DNA of 36,829 nucleotides, taken from an uncultured bacterium. GTDB lineage: Bacteria > Cyanobacteriota > Vampirovibrionia > Gastranaerophilales > Gastranaerophilaceae. Under the pieces are notes generated by a model. The model saw only the letters and a program-made list of their open reading frames with translations, was not told the DNA's origin and searched no databases. The translations under genes and the position numbers were made by a program. Below are positions 24,673 to 32,923 of the stretch, in pieces. Location of the stretch: NCBI GenBank assembly GCA_902795965.1, contig CADBNI010000046.1, positions 1 to 36,829 of the forward strand. The letters are read 5' to 3'. The first letter of the stretch is position 1, and each line of letters opens with the position of its first letter.

Positions 24673-25824
24673 TTATTTTTTTGTTTCTTTAGCTTTTTCT
24701 TCTTTAGCCTTTTTCTCTGCTTCAGCTTGATTTTTTATGGTTTGCTGAATACCTTTTTGAATTTCTTCGGGATTGTATTCGGCATTTACATATTTAATTT
24801 CTGCCTGTTTTTTCAAAGATTCTGTCAAATTGTCAATCAATTCGAGTTGTTTTTGGTTTACAAGATATGCTTTGATATCGTTTTTAACCTTTTCAAAAGG
24901 TTCGGTACCTGCCGCAATTCTGTCGGTTACAAGAATAATATGATAACCGTATTGGCTTTTTACCAATTTTTCGGGAGCTACATTCGGTTTTTGAGAGAAT
25001 GCAGCTTTAGAAAATTCGGGAACCATTTCTTTTGCGGCAAAGAAACCTAAGTCACCGCCTTTTACGGCTGTTGTTGTATCGTCAGAATTTTCTTTTGCAA
25101 TTTTTGCAAACTGTGTCAAATCTTTTTTGACTTCCGCGAGCAACTGTTGAGCTTTAGCTTCTCTTGCTTTAATTTCTTCATCAACTTTGGCTTTTACTCC
25201 CGCATCATCAAGAGATTTGTTTTTTTCGTCAGATTTAATTATTTCGGTAATTTCTTCGGGGTTAATCGAAATCAAAATATGAGATGCTCTTACTTTGTCG
25301 GGGTGTTTAAATTTGTCGATATTTTCGTTGTAGAATTTTTTTGCATCTGCATCGGAAACTTCAACAGAACCCAAACTTTCAGCCAATTTTTTCATTTTGA
25401 TTTCATTAGTCAAATCTTTTTTGAACTGAGCGTTAGAAACACCGTTTTGTTTCAAAATTGCATCAAGTTGTTCTTTTGAACCGAGTCTGTCAATAATTTC
25501 TTTGATTGCTGCATCAACATCATCATTGGTAATTTTAATACCGCGTTTTTCAATTTCTTCATCAAGCAAAGTTTTTATAATAAGTTCGTTAACCACTCTT
25601 TCTTTCAACATAAGATAAACAAAAGCATTTTTGTCGGCTTTTACGTCAATGCCCATAGCCTTGAACATACCGCCCGAAGCCTGTTTGTCAAACATTTCGT
25701 CAAACTGACCCTGAGTAATTTTTTTATCGTTTACTGTAATAATAGCCTCACCGGATTTCAAACCGCAACCTGCAAAAAGTACTGCCGAAACGGCAAGTGT
25801 TGCCAATAATTTTTTCCCTCTCAT
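24673..25824 (-). CDS. PpiC/SurA-type peptidyl-prolyl isomerase lipoprotein
   Basis: 383 aa from ATG 25824 (AAGGAG upstream; 11 extra residues from an earlier ATG are unlikely). The signal peptide ends in a lipobox (VLFAGCG), so the mature protein is lipid-anchored outside the cytoplasmic membrane. A SurA_N-type chaperone region spans about 25-160. A parvulin domain spans about 175-305 (VRASHILISIN, GGDLGFFAAKEMVPEF, SQYGYHIILVTD). The C-terminus is a Lys/Glu/Ala-rich coiled-coil tail. It is expected to help fold exported proteins. It follows mfd by 13 nt, so the two may be co-transcribed. PrsA is an alternative name. Confidence 0.92.
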   Translation of the reverse strand: MRGKKLLATLAVSAVLFAGCGLKSGEAIITVNDKKITQGQFDEMFDKQASGGMFKAMGIDVKADKNAFVYLMLKERVVNELIIKTLLDEEIEKRGIKITNDDVDAAIKEIIDRLGSKEQLDAILKQNGVSNAQFKKDLTNEIKMKKLAESLGSVEVSDADAKKFYNENIDKFKHPDKVRASHILISINPEEITEIIKSDEKNKSLDDAGVKAKVDEEIKAREAKAQQLLAEVKKDLTQFAKIAKENSDDTTTAVKGGDLGFFAAKEMVPEFSKAAFSQKPNVAPEKLVKSQYGYHIILVTDRIAAGTEPFEKVKNDIKAYLVNQKQLELIDNLTESLKKQAEIKYVNAEYNPEEIQKGIQQTIKNQAEAEKKAKEEKAKETKK

Positions 25825-25837
25825 TAATTTCTCCTTT

Positions 25838-28800
25838 TTAATTTTGGTAATCATCACTAACTTTACGTATATAATAGAACAAATCCGTCAAAATGTTAAA
25901 TATTTCATTAAAATTCATATAAGAATTGTTTAACAAAAGTATAGAATTACCCTCAGCACAAGATTTTGGCGCGATTGTAAATTTTATTTTCTTTAAAATT
26001 TCCGATGGCAGATTTCTCTGAATAATTTTCCATTCGGGTTGACTGAAAGGTGTGTAAATCCTTATATTTTCCTGCGTTTCACGTATTAAAGAAACTTTTA
26101 CGTTTGTTGCGGAAAGTCTTATTCTTATCAATTTTATGAGATTTTCAACACTTTCGGGCGGTTTGGCAAAACGATCTTTCCATTCATCAGTTATATAATC
26201 CAATTCCACGTCGGATTTTACATCAGCCAAACGTTTATATTCAATCATTTTTTGCTCTTTAGAACCCACCCACTCATCAGGAATAAATGCCGTAACGTTA
26301 ATATCGACAATAGTCGGATTGGATTTGTCAACAACCTGCCCCTGAAGCTCCTGAACGGTTTCTTCCAAAAGTTGACAATAAGTATCAAACCCGACATTTA
26401 CCATGTGTCCGTGTTGTTTTGTACCCAAGATATTTCCGACCCCGCGAATTTCCACATCACGCATTGCAATCTGATATCCGCTGCCAAGGGTTGTAAATTC
26501 TTTTATCGCCTTCAATCGTTGAACAGCATCACGCGTAATTTCTTTTGATTTTGTATAAAAACAATAGCAATAAGCCTGTCTTTGCGAACGTCCGACACGC
26601 CCTCTAAGCTGATAAAGCTGTGCAAGCCCGAATTTATCGGCATTATGAATAATCATAGTGTTTGCATTCGGAATATCAATACCGTTTTCAATAATAGTAG
26701 TTGCCAAAAGCACGTCATACTCACGATTTGCAAAATCTATAATAACTTTTTCGAGCATTTTTTCGTCCATTTGCCCGTGACCAACGGCAATTCTTGCGTT
26801 CGGCACAAGTTTTTGGAGCTGAAATTTAAATTCGTCAATGGTTTCAACACGATTGTAAAGATAAAAAACCTGTCCTTCCCTGTCAAGCTCATGAACAATG
26901 GCATTTTTCACCATATTTTCATTCCATTCGCCAACATAAGTTCTGATTGGCAGTCTGTTTTTGGGCGGGGTGTTTATCACAGACATATCCTTTATACCCG
27001 AAAGCGACATATAGAGCGTTCTCGGAATAGGAGTTGCCGACATTGTAATAATATCAATATTTTCACGCAAAGTTTTCAGTTTTTCCTTATGCCGAACCCC
27101 AAAACGGTGTTCCTCATCAATAACCACAAGCCCCAAATCCTTGAAAACAATTCCTTCCTGCAAAAGTCTGTGAGTTCCGATAACCACGTCACATTCACCC
27201 GTTGCAAGATGTTTAATCGTTTCTTTTTGCTCTTTTGACGAACGAAAACGCGACAAAAGCTCAACATTAACCCCAAACGGCTTAAATCTTTCCGAAATCG
27301 TTTGAAAATGCTGAAACGCAAGAATAGTAGTCGGAACAACAACGGCAACCTGTTTTCCCGAAGTTACGGCTTTAAAAATTCCGCGCATTGCAACTTCCGT
27401 CTTTCCAAACCCGACATCACCGCAAATCAGTCTGTCCATAGGCTGTTCGCTTTCCATATCGGCTTTAACTTCATTAATCGCGCGCATCTGATCGGGAGTT
27501 TCGGTGTATTCAAACGCCTCCTCCATTTCAACCTGCCAGGTCGTATCAGGCAAAAATTGAATACCTTTTTGCATTTTTCTGCGTGCATACAACCTCAAAA
27601 GGTCATACGCAACCTGCTCAACCTCTTTTTTAACTCGGGTTTTCGTATTTTCCCAATCTTTTCCGCCCATTCTCGAAAGTTTCGGTTTAATCGTTCCCGA
27701 ACCTCTGTATCTGACAAGCAAATTAATCTGTTCGGCAGGAATATGCAATCTGTCTTTGTTTGCGTATTCAATGGTCAAATAATCCTTTAATTGACCGTCA
27801 ATTTCCTGTTTTGACAAACCTATGTAAATTCCGACCCCGTGAATACTGTGGACAACATATTCACCCTCTTTAATATCGTTAATACTCTCGATATATTCGG
27901 GTTTTTCCTTATAATACGAACGTTTGGAGGACGTAACCTCTTTTGAACGCTTATTAAAAAGCTCTCTGTCCGTTAAAATAACGGTGTTAAAATCCTCTAA
28001 AATCGCACCATGAGAAGAAATGCTCTCATTATATTCAACATCAAAAATATTTTTTTCCGACAAAATTTCTTTCACACGCTCGGGATAATCGGTCGCGATA
28101 ATGATTTTAGAGGTATGGTTCTGCCATACATCCATACCTCCGGCCCTCCGGCCCTCTTGAATAAATTTCGCAATATTATCCAAATTCGCCCCAAAATTCG
28201 GAACGGGCTGAGAATTAAATTCGATTAAATTACAGTTATGAGATTCTTCGGCTTCCGTCATCCTGAGCGAAGCGAAGGATCTCATATCTTTTTCCGCCTC
28301 AGAATGACCAAACGGGTTACCGTCAATAAAATTGTTCAATCCGATTTTTACAAACCCTGCAATTTTTCGGATAAAATCCTCAAAAGGTATATGATTACGA
28401 CCTTTTAGGTCATTATTCATCTCAAGTTTTTTGTTTTCCTCAAGTTGTTCTTCAAAATTTTTGTCGACAAATTCGTATTTTGAATAAACCTCGGAAGTCT
28501 CGTCAAAAACCAAAATATAATCCTTAAAATAATCCAAAATACCGACTAATTCGTCATTAAAATAATTTTGGTAAATCTCAATCCCTTCAAAGTAGCCTTC
28601 TTCATTAGCAGAGGTACGGAGGGCTTGAGGTATGGAGGTATGGCTATAATCCTGACATATATCTGTATCTTCGGTTCTTCTGCCCCCCAATATAAACTTA
28701 TACATCGGCATGATTTTGACGGTTTTAAGTTTTTCTATTGATTTTTGGGTTTCGTTGTTAAAATATCTGATATCAACAATTTCGTCCCCCCAAAGCTCAA

Positions 28801-29356
28801 TTCTTGCAGGATATTTGTCCAACGAATAAAAATCAATAATATCGCCTCTTATACTGAATTCACCTATATCGCTGACCATTGTTGAGCGTTTGTAACCCAA
28901 ATCGACAAACTTTTGGGCAATTTTTTTCATGTCAATTTCTTCGCCAACCTTTAAAGAAAACGAATTTTCATCATAAAATTTTTGGATCGGAAATTTTTCC
29001 AAAAGCGTTTTGACAGGTGCAATGACAATGTCGGGTTTTTCAATTAAAATTCGTACCTGTTCGGCATAATCGTAAAGGTTTGGGGATACGGTTTCGTACA
29101 TTGAAATGTTTTGAAACGGTATAATTTCAGCTTTTTCACCAAATGCTTTTAAAAGATCGTTTTGGTATTTGAGTGCGTTTTGTTCGGTGGGTGTTATTAC
29201 AAGCACTTTTTTTTCGGTAATTTTTTTGATTTGCTTTATCAAAAGCAGACGTAAAATAGTCGTCAATCCCGTAACCGCAAATGAACATGACCTTGTCAAA
29301 TATTTTTCAAACAAAGTGTAATTAGGGTTATTTTCGGGAATATTTATGTTGAACAT
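25838..29356 (-). CDS. mfd: transcription-repair coupling factor
   Basis: 1172 aa. Mfd removes RNA polymerase stalled at DNA lesions and recruits UvrA. The UvrB-like N-terminal module runs to about 220. The RNA polymerase-interacting domain is near 499-516 (YVVHSIHGVGIYIGL). The RecG-type translocase has Walker A GDVGFGKTE (~644), DEEHRFG (~747), TMSATPIPRTLYM and GRVGRSQRQAYCY. The TRCF domain is C-terminal. The segment at ~237-416 is inflated by repeat-derived peptides: HTSIPQALRTS (~239-249), RSFASLRMT (within 347-373) and GRRAGGMDVW (~403-412). It has no Shine-Dalgarno and an extended -10 box 6 nt before the ATG. Confidence 0.95.
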   Translation of the reverse strand: MFNINIPENNPNYTLFEKYLTRSCSFAVTGLTTILRLLLIKQIKKITEKKVLVITPTEQNALKYQNDLLKAFGEKAEIIPFQNISMYETVSPNLYDYAEQVRILIEKPDIVIAPVKTLLEKFPIQKFYDENSFSLKVGEEIDMKKIAQKFVDLGYKRSTMVSDIGEFSIRGDIIDFYSLDKYPARIELWGDEIVDIRYFNNETQKSIEKLKTVKIMPMYKFILGGRRTEDTDICQDYSHTSIPQALRTSANEEGYFEGIEIYQNYFNDELVGILDYFKDYILVFDETSEVYSKYEFVDKNFEEQLEENKKLEMNNDLKGRNHIPFEDFIRKIAGFVKIGLNNFIDGNPFGHSEAEKDMRSFASLRMTEAEESHNCNLIEFNSQPVPNFGANLDNIAKFIQEGRRAGGMDVWQNHTSKIIIATDYPERVKEILSEKNIFDVEYNESISSHGAILEDFNTVILTDRELFNKRSKEVTSSKRSYYKEKPEYIESINDIKEGEYVVHSIHGVGIYIGLSKQEIDGQLKDYLTIEYANKDRLHIPAEQINLLVRYRGSGTIKPKLSRMGGKDWENTKTRVKKEVEQVAYDLLRLYARRKMQKGIQFLPDTTWQVEMEEAFEYTETPDQMRAINEVKADMESEQPMDRLICGDVGFGKTEVAMRGIFKAVTSGKQVAVVVPTTILAFQHFQTISERFKPFGVNVELLSRFRSSKEQKETIKHLATGECDVVIGTHRLLQEGIVFKDLGLVVIDEEHRFGVRHKEKLKTLRENIDIITMSATPIPRTLYMSLSGIKDMSVINTPPKNRLPIRTYVGEWNENMVKNAIVHELDREGQVFYLYNRVETIDEFKFQLQKLVPNARIAVGHGQMDEKMLEKVIIDFANREYDVLLATTIIENGIDIPNANTMIIHNADKFGLAQLYQLRGRVGRSQRQAYCYCFYTKSKEITRDAVQRLKAIKEFTTLGSGYQIAMRDVEIRGVGNILGTKQHGHMVNVGFDTYCQLLEETVQELQGQVVDKSNPTIVDINVTAFIPDEWVGSKEQKMIEYKRLADVKSDVELDYITDEWKDRFAKPPESVENLIKLIRIRLSATNVKVSLIRETQENIRIYTPFSQPEWKIIQRNLPSEILKKIKFTIAPKSCAEGNSILLLNNSYMNFNEIFNILTDLFYYIRKVSDDYQN
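28125..28156. repeat. 4 x 8-bp array inside mfd (downstream copy)
   Basis: Plus-strand units CATACATC, CATACCTC, CGGCCCTC, CGGCCCTC. An opposing GAGGTATGG (28110-28118) can pair with CCATACCTC (28132-28140). It encodes about residues 401-411 of Mfd. Confidence 0.8.
28240..28318. repeat. REP-like element in frame inside mfd
   Basis: The sequence includes CATCCTGAGCGAAGCGAAGG and, further on, a CTCAGAATGA arm, forming a palindrome-rich dispersed repeat. It gives the peptide RSFASLRMT, which often marks translated copies of such repeats. It lies between conserved Mfd blocks. Confidence 0.75.
28611..28642. repeat. 4 x 8-bp array inside mfd (upstream copy)
   Basis: Plus-strand units GAGGTACG, GAGGGCTT, GAGGTATG, GAGGTATG: the CATACCTC family in the opposite orientation to the copy at 28125. 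It encodes HTSIPQALRTS in Mfd. Confidence 0.8.
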
Positions 29357-29362
29357 AAAAAA

Positions 29363-29371
29363 ATTTTATCA
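29363..29371 (-). promoter_or_regulatory. extended -10 promoter directly before mfd
   Basis: TGA-TAAAAT, then TTTTTT, then ATG on the minus strand. It lies just after the T tract of the upstream terminator. A leaderless mRNA is predicted. Confidence 0.55.
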
Positions 29372-29381
29372 TAGGCGCATA

Positions 29382-29412
29382 AAAAAATCACCTCTTTTTG
29401 AGGTGATTTTTT
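29382..29412. terminator. terminator of the gene at 29430
   Basis: A 13-bp perfect stem AAAAAATCACCTC / GAGGTGATTTTTT with a T5 loop and a T tract, between the unknown gene and mfd. Confidence 0.85.
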
Positions 29413-29429
29413 ACTGATTATTATAAAGA

Positions 29430-30104
29430 TTAAACTTCAGCGGGTTTCCAATCGTTGTTGAAAGTGAATTTTCCTTTTACATCTTTAAATCTGGATTGGA
29501 AATCAAACTTGATACCTTTTTCTTCAAATTTTTTGATTAAGGCTTCACGTCTTGCTTTTCTTGCTTCTTTGTTTTTATCGCTCATATATCTGGTTCTTTT
29601 GCCCTTAAGTGTTGAATCAGCCTCACGTCTGATGAATGTTGCGCCTGATTCAAGCCCTAATTCTTTAGGAGTTTTTCCTTCTTTAAGACCTTTCAATACT
29701 GCTTCAGGGTCATAGTTTTTGAATGTTTCTTCAAATGATTTTTTACGAGCTTTTCTGTACGCTTTTGAATACCCTGCGGGAGCATCGGAATGGAACAATC
29801 TGTCCCATATCTTTGTGAAAAATTTACCAATTTCTTTACGGTAAATTACACCCGCAACAACTGCTGCCGTACCGACTGTCGCTGCGGCAATTTTCAACGT
29901 CTTTTTATTATCTTTTTTGAACTCAAAATCTTCGCCGTTTTGAATTTTTTCGGCATTTTGTTCAACTTGTCTTTCAAACTCGTCCGCAGAAAGTTTCTTA
30001 ATTTTTCCCTGACCGTTTTGAACGCGGAATTTTACACCCGATAAATCCATTTGTACAAGGTTTCCGCCCATTTCAAAAGGCCCGACCATCATGTTACTTG
30101 TCAT
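29430..30104 (-). CDS. predicted single-pass membrane protein of unknown function
   Basis: 224 aa. I do not recognise it. Residues ~1-70 are polar and acidic. One hydrophobic helix follows (IAAATVGTAAVVAGVIYRK, about 72-90). The rest is strongly basic, rich in Lys/Arg/Glu, with a KTPKELGLESGATF stretch. There is no signal peptide, so it is probably anchored by the internal helix with a basic cytoplasmic domain that could touch nucleic acid or membrane. The ATG has an AAAGGTG site. The gene ends at a strong terminator. The gene at 30276, also unknown, lies upstream on the same strand. Confidence 0.75.
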   Translation of the reverse strand: MTSNMMVGPFEMGGNLVQMDLSGVKFRVQNGQGKIKKLSADEFERQVEQNAEKIQNGEDFEFKKDNKKTLKIAAATVGTAAVVAGVIYRKEIGKFFTKIWDRLFHSDAPAGYSKAYRKARKKSFEETFKNYDPEAVLKGLKEGKTPKELGLESGATFIRREADSTLKGKRTRYMSDKNKEARKARREALIKKFEEKGIKFDFQSRFKDVKGKFTFNNDWKPAEV

Positions 30105-30252
30105 AGTTTACACCTTTCACACTTTTATGCTCTCATGAAAATACATAAAAGTAAAATTATGCTATTTCCGTAACAAAAAATTTACAAAAATTTACAATTA
30201 GAAGGTTAGAGAAATTAAGAAATAGAGGAGCAGTCATTTACATGATAAAGAC

Positions 30253-30284
30253 CATTCATCTATACCTCCATACCTCTATTCCTC
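30253..30284. repeat. 4 x 8-bp CATACCTC-type array, intergenic
   Basis: Units CATTCATC, TATACCTC, CATACCTC, TATTCCTC. The array runs across the 3' end of the gene that stops at 30276. A related AATAGAGGAG sequence about 30 nt to the left could pair with it. Confidence 0.75.
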
Positions 30285-30656
30285 TTTCTTCAAATCCCTT
30301 GCAATATTATAAAACTCTTTTTCAAGTTCGATTTGTTCTTCGTTTTCTTTTTCTTCAACGGATTGTCGTTCGCGCTCTCTTTGTTCTTCAAGGGCTTTTT
30401 TGCGCGAATTTATTACGTTTGCAACATTCATCATAGCGAGTGAATTGAGTGTTGCACGTAAAATTGCGCTCCTGTCAGTGTATTTTTGACTGTCAGATTC
30501 GTTTTCATCATCTTCGCGTTTTTGTTGTGCAAAATATTCACCGCCCTGCCCCATTTTGTCATCTTGTGTCTTGGCTGCAGTGCCTGAGATATCTCCGCTT
30601 TTGAAATTGAATGAGCCGCCGATTCCAAAGAATCCTGCCGATCTGTTATCGACCAT
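30276..30656 (-). CDS. small coiled-coil protein of unknown function
   Basis: 126 aa from ATG 30656 (GAGGG 5-6 nt upstream; a TTG 10 codons earlier has no good site). The N-terminus has a Gly/Phe-rich stretch (SAGFFGIGGSFNFKSGD). The C-terminal ~45 residues are a highly charged coiled coil (RKKALEEQRERERQSVEEKE...). There is no signal peptide or membrane helix. The 3' end runs into the CATACCTC-type array, so the last residues may be repeat-derived. It lies about 170 nt upstream of the 29430-30104 gene on the same strand. The function is unknown. Confidence 0.65.
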   Translation of the reverse strand: MVDNRSAGFFGIGGSFNFKSGDISGTAAKTQDDKMGQGGEYFAQQKREDDENESDSQKYTDRSAILRATLNSLAMMNVANVINSRKKALEEQRERERQSVEEKENEEQIELEKEFYNIARDLKKEE

Positions 30657-30762
30657 ACTAACCCTCGTTTTATCCGATTTTACCAAATCGGGTATTATAT
30701 AAAATCATCTAAATATATTATTTTGCTATTTGTGTAACAAATATTTACAATTAGGGAAAATG

Positions 30763-30852
30763 GAAGTTAGGCAGCTAAGATTTAAGTTTTATAACAGTTA
30801 ATATATTATGCTAATAATGTATTGTCTGCTTAGCCGCCTAACTTCTTAGCTT
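30763..30852. repeat. inverted octamer mini-array upstream of rnpB
   Basis: GAAGTTAGGCAGCTAAG (30763-30779) pairs with CTTAGCCGCCTAACTTC (30829-30845), 16 of 17 bases. The right side shows 8-bp units CTTAGCCG, CCTAACTT, CTTAGCTT. It ends 8 nt before the rnpB promoter. Similar words (CTTAGCTGCTTAA) appear in the leader of pilin D. Confidence 0.7.
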
Positions 30853-30859
30853 CTTTTTA

Positions 30860-30868
30860 TGCTACAAT
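30860..30868 (+). promoter_or_regulatory. extended -10 promoter of rnpB
   Basis: TGC-TACAAT, about 10 nt before the predicted 5' end of RNase P RNA. Confidence 0.55.
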
Positions 30869-30875
30869 ACAATCA

Positions 30876-31330
30876 AATAAAGTAATCGAACAATCGCGCC
30901 CTTTTAGGGTGAGGAAAGTCCGTGCATTCAAGGACAGGCAGCCGGAGAAACTCCGGACGGCGTGAGCCGGTGGAAAGTGCCACAGAAATGCCGAATTTTG
31001 GCAAGAGCGCCGTGTCAGCGAAGCTGACCCAGCTCGTGCAGGCGAGGAAAACCACGCTTTTTCGAGCCGCCAATAATTCGGGTAGTAAAATTATTTACTG
31101 CCAAGACTGCCGATGGACGAAAGTCACAGGCGATGGTGCAACGGTGAGGTAAGAGCATCACCAACGATATCGAGAGGTATCGGTTAGGTAAACCCCTGCC
31201 GAATGCAAGGTTAAGTCGAAAATATAAGGTGTCCGCCTTTTTCGAAAAAAACCGCTTAAGATTGAAAGTAATTTCAATATCAGACAGATGATTGTTTAGA
31301 AACAGAACACGGCTTATGAGTTACTTTATT
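30876..31330 (+). ncRNA. rnpB: RNase P RNA, bacterial type A
   Basis: This is the catalytic RNA that matures tRNA 5' ends. Conserved regions are clear: GAGGAAAGTCCGTGC near 30911, the CGGCGTGAGCCGGTGGAAAGTGCCACAGAAA block, GATGGACGAAAGTCACAGGCGATGGTGCAA-type helices, and ACAGAACACGGCTTATG at the 3' end (about 31301-31317). The terminal P1 helix can form between AAAGTAA (30879-30885) and TTACTTT (31321-31327). A T-rich tract follows. It is convergent with aroB, with almost no gap. The exact ends are estimated from P1. Confidence 0.95.
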
Positions 31331-31333
31331 TTT

Positions 31334-32398
31334 TTATTTTATTTCTTCATAAGAAATCTTGAACATATCAACGGAAAAATAATCAGTCGGCAATACAAAT
31401 ATCAAACGGTCAAAATCCGACTTTTTATCCGTTTTCATTATTTCAACAATTTTTTTCATATTAAATTTCGGGATTTGACGAAAATTAAATTTTTTTATTA
31501 AATCGTCCGCAAAATATCCGTAATTTTTTTCGGTGATATTTTTTTGCAACGCTAACTTAAACGCAAATTTTATCCCCTCAACAACGCATTCGCCGTGCGT
31601 GTATTTGCCGTAACCCGTAATTTTTTCAACGGCATGCCCGTATGTATGCCCAAAATTCAAAATTCGCCTCAAATTGCTTTCTTTTTCGTCTTTTTCAACA
31701 ACTGATTTTTTCAATTTTATACAAATTTCAATAAGCTCGGAAAGCGTTTTTTCATCTCTATCGAGAATTTGCGACGATTTTTCGTTCAAAAAATTCGTCA
31801 AATTCAATTCTTCATCACACTGACAACTTTTTTCAATAAACGCATATTTTACAACTTCGCCAAGACCCGACTTAAACTGACGTTCATCAAGCGTTTTGAG
31901 GAATTTCGGATTAATAAAAACTTTTTTGGGCTGATAAAACGCACCGACAAGATTTTTGCCGAAATCGGTATTAATCGCGGTTTTTCCTCCGACGGAACTG
32001 TCAGTGCAAGCCAAAAGTGTTGTCGGCACTTGAATAAATTCAATTCCCCGCATATATGTTGAGGCGGCAAACCCCGCCAAATCCCCTACTACACCGCCAC
32101 CTACGGCGATTATGCAGTCTTTGCGGGTAAGTTTCATTTTCAATGCGCGATTTAAAATTTTTTGATAATTTTTGAAATTTTTTTCTTTTTCACCGTCTTT
32201 GAGTACAAATTTGTTATTTTTCGGAAAATTCAAAATTTTTCCGTACAATTTTTCAACTTTTGCGGAAATTACGACAAGAAAATTCTTGCCTTCAATTTGT
32301 TCGGCTAATTTTTTGCGCAAGTCGGCAACCGATTCGTTTTCAATAATTATTGAATAATTTTTTTCTTTGGAATTAATTTTTACTTTAATTTCCGTCAT
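31334..32398 (-). CDS. aroB: 3-dehydroquinate synthase
   Basis: 354 aa. It cyclises DAHP to 3-dehydroquinate using NAD and a divalent metal, the second step of the shikimate pathway. The NAD-binding GGGVVGDLAGFAAST, the active-site VPTTLLACTDSSVGGKTAIN, GEVVKYAF and metal-binding NFGHTYGHAVE with KYTHGECVVEG are all present. The ATG lies inside the 3' end of aroK (14-nt overlap) and has a GGAG site, so the two genes are translationally linked. It ends convergent with rnpB. Confidence 0.97.
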   Translation of the reverse strand: MTEIKVKINSKEKNYSIIIENESVADLRKKLAEQIEGKNFLVVISAKVEKLYGKILNFPKNNKFVLKDGEKEKNFKNYQKILNRALKMKLTRKDCIIAVGGGVVGDLAGFAASTYMRGIEFIQVPTTLLACTDSSVGGKTAINTDFGKNLVGAFYQPKKVFINPKFLKTLDERQFKSGLGEVVKYAFIEKSCQCDEELNLTNFLNEKSSQILDRDEKTLSELIEICIKLKKSVVEKDEKESNLRRILNFGHTYGHAVEKITGYGKYTHGECVVEGIKFAFKLALQKNITEKNYGYFADDLIKKFNFRQIPKFNMKKIVEIMKTDKKSDFDRLIFVLPTDYFSVDMFKISYEEIK

Positions 32399-32903
32399 TT
32401 AGCACTCCGACAATTTCTTTTGCAATATTTTCGGGGGATTTTCCCGTTGTATCAATTATTATATCAGCTTTTTTGTAATTTGGTTCACGTTTTTTCAAAA
32501 TATCGGCAATTTTTTCGACCGAAAAATCTTTTCTCAAAAGCGGTCTGTGAGTTTCGTTTTTTATTCGGTTAAAAATCTCTTTTGGTGCGGTTTGGAGGTA
32601 AATTAAAGTCCCGTTTTCCGACATAATTTTTCGGTTGGTTTCGTTTTCACACGCACCGCCGCCCGTTGATATAATTTGTTTTTTGCCGTTTTGGCAGAAT
32701 TTTTTAATTTTTTCGGTTTCAAGCATTCTGAAAAACGGTTCACCATGCTTGAGAAATATTTCGGAAATTTTTTTCTGCGTACTTTTTTCGATTTCGTTGT
32801 CAATATCAACATAAGCGTACCCGTCAAGGATTTTTGCCAATTCCTTGCCAACGGTAGTTTTCCCGCTCCCCATCATACCTGTCAGAATAATGTTTTTCTT
32901 CAT
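32385..32903 (-). CDS. aroK: shikimate kinase
   Basis: 172 aa. It phosphorylates shikimate with ATP. The P-loop GMMGSGKTTVGKELA (residues 9-23), shikimate-binding DIDNEIE and RMLE, STGGGACENE (Walker B side) and the LID arginine region HRPLL are present. It lies 20 nt after pilin D and overlaps aroB. There is no Shine-Dalgarno: the extended -10 TGA-TACAAT ends 6 nt before the ATG. It may therefore be transcribed leaderless from its own promoter as well as by read-through from the pilin. Confidence 0.96.
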   Translation of the reverse strand: MKKNIILTGMMGSGKTTVGKELAKILDGYAYVDIDNEIEKSTQKKISEIFLKHGEPFFRMLETEKIKKFCQNGKKQIISTGGGACENETNRKIMSENGTLIYLQTAPKEIFNRIKNETHRPLLRKDFSVEKIADILKKREPNYKKADIIIDTTGKSPENIAKEIVGVLNDGN

Positions 32904-32909
32904 AAAAAT

Positions 32910-32918
32910 ATTGTATCA
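32910..32918 (-). promoter_or_regulatory. extended -10 promoter directly before aroK
   Basis: TGA-TACAAT, then ATTTTT, then ATG on the minus strand, in the short gap after the pilin D stop. Confidence 0.5.
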
Positions 32919-32923
32919 TAAAG

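Noticed and set aside
30922-31152. ORFs of 66-76 codons on both strands within the RNase P RNA
   Set aside because: They overlap conserved structural parts of rnpB and are by-products of its higher GC content.
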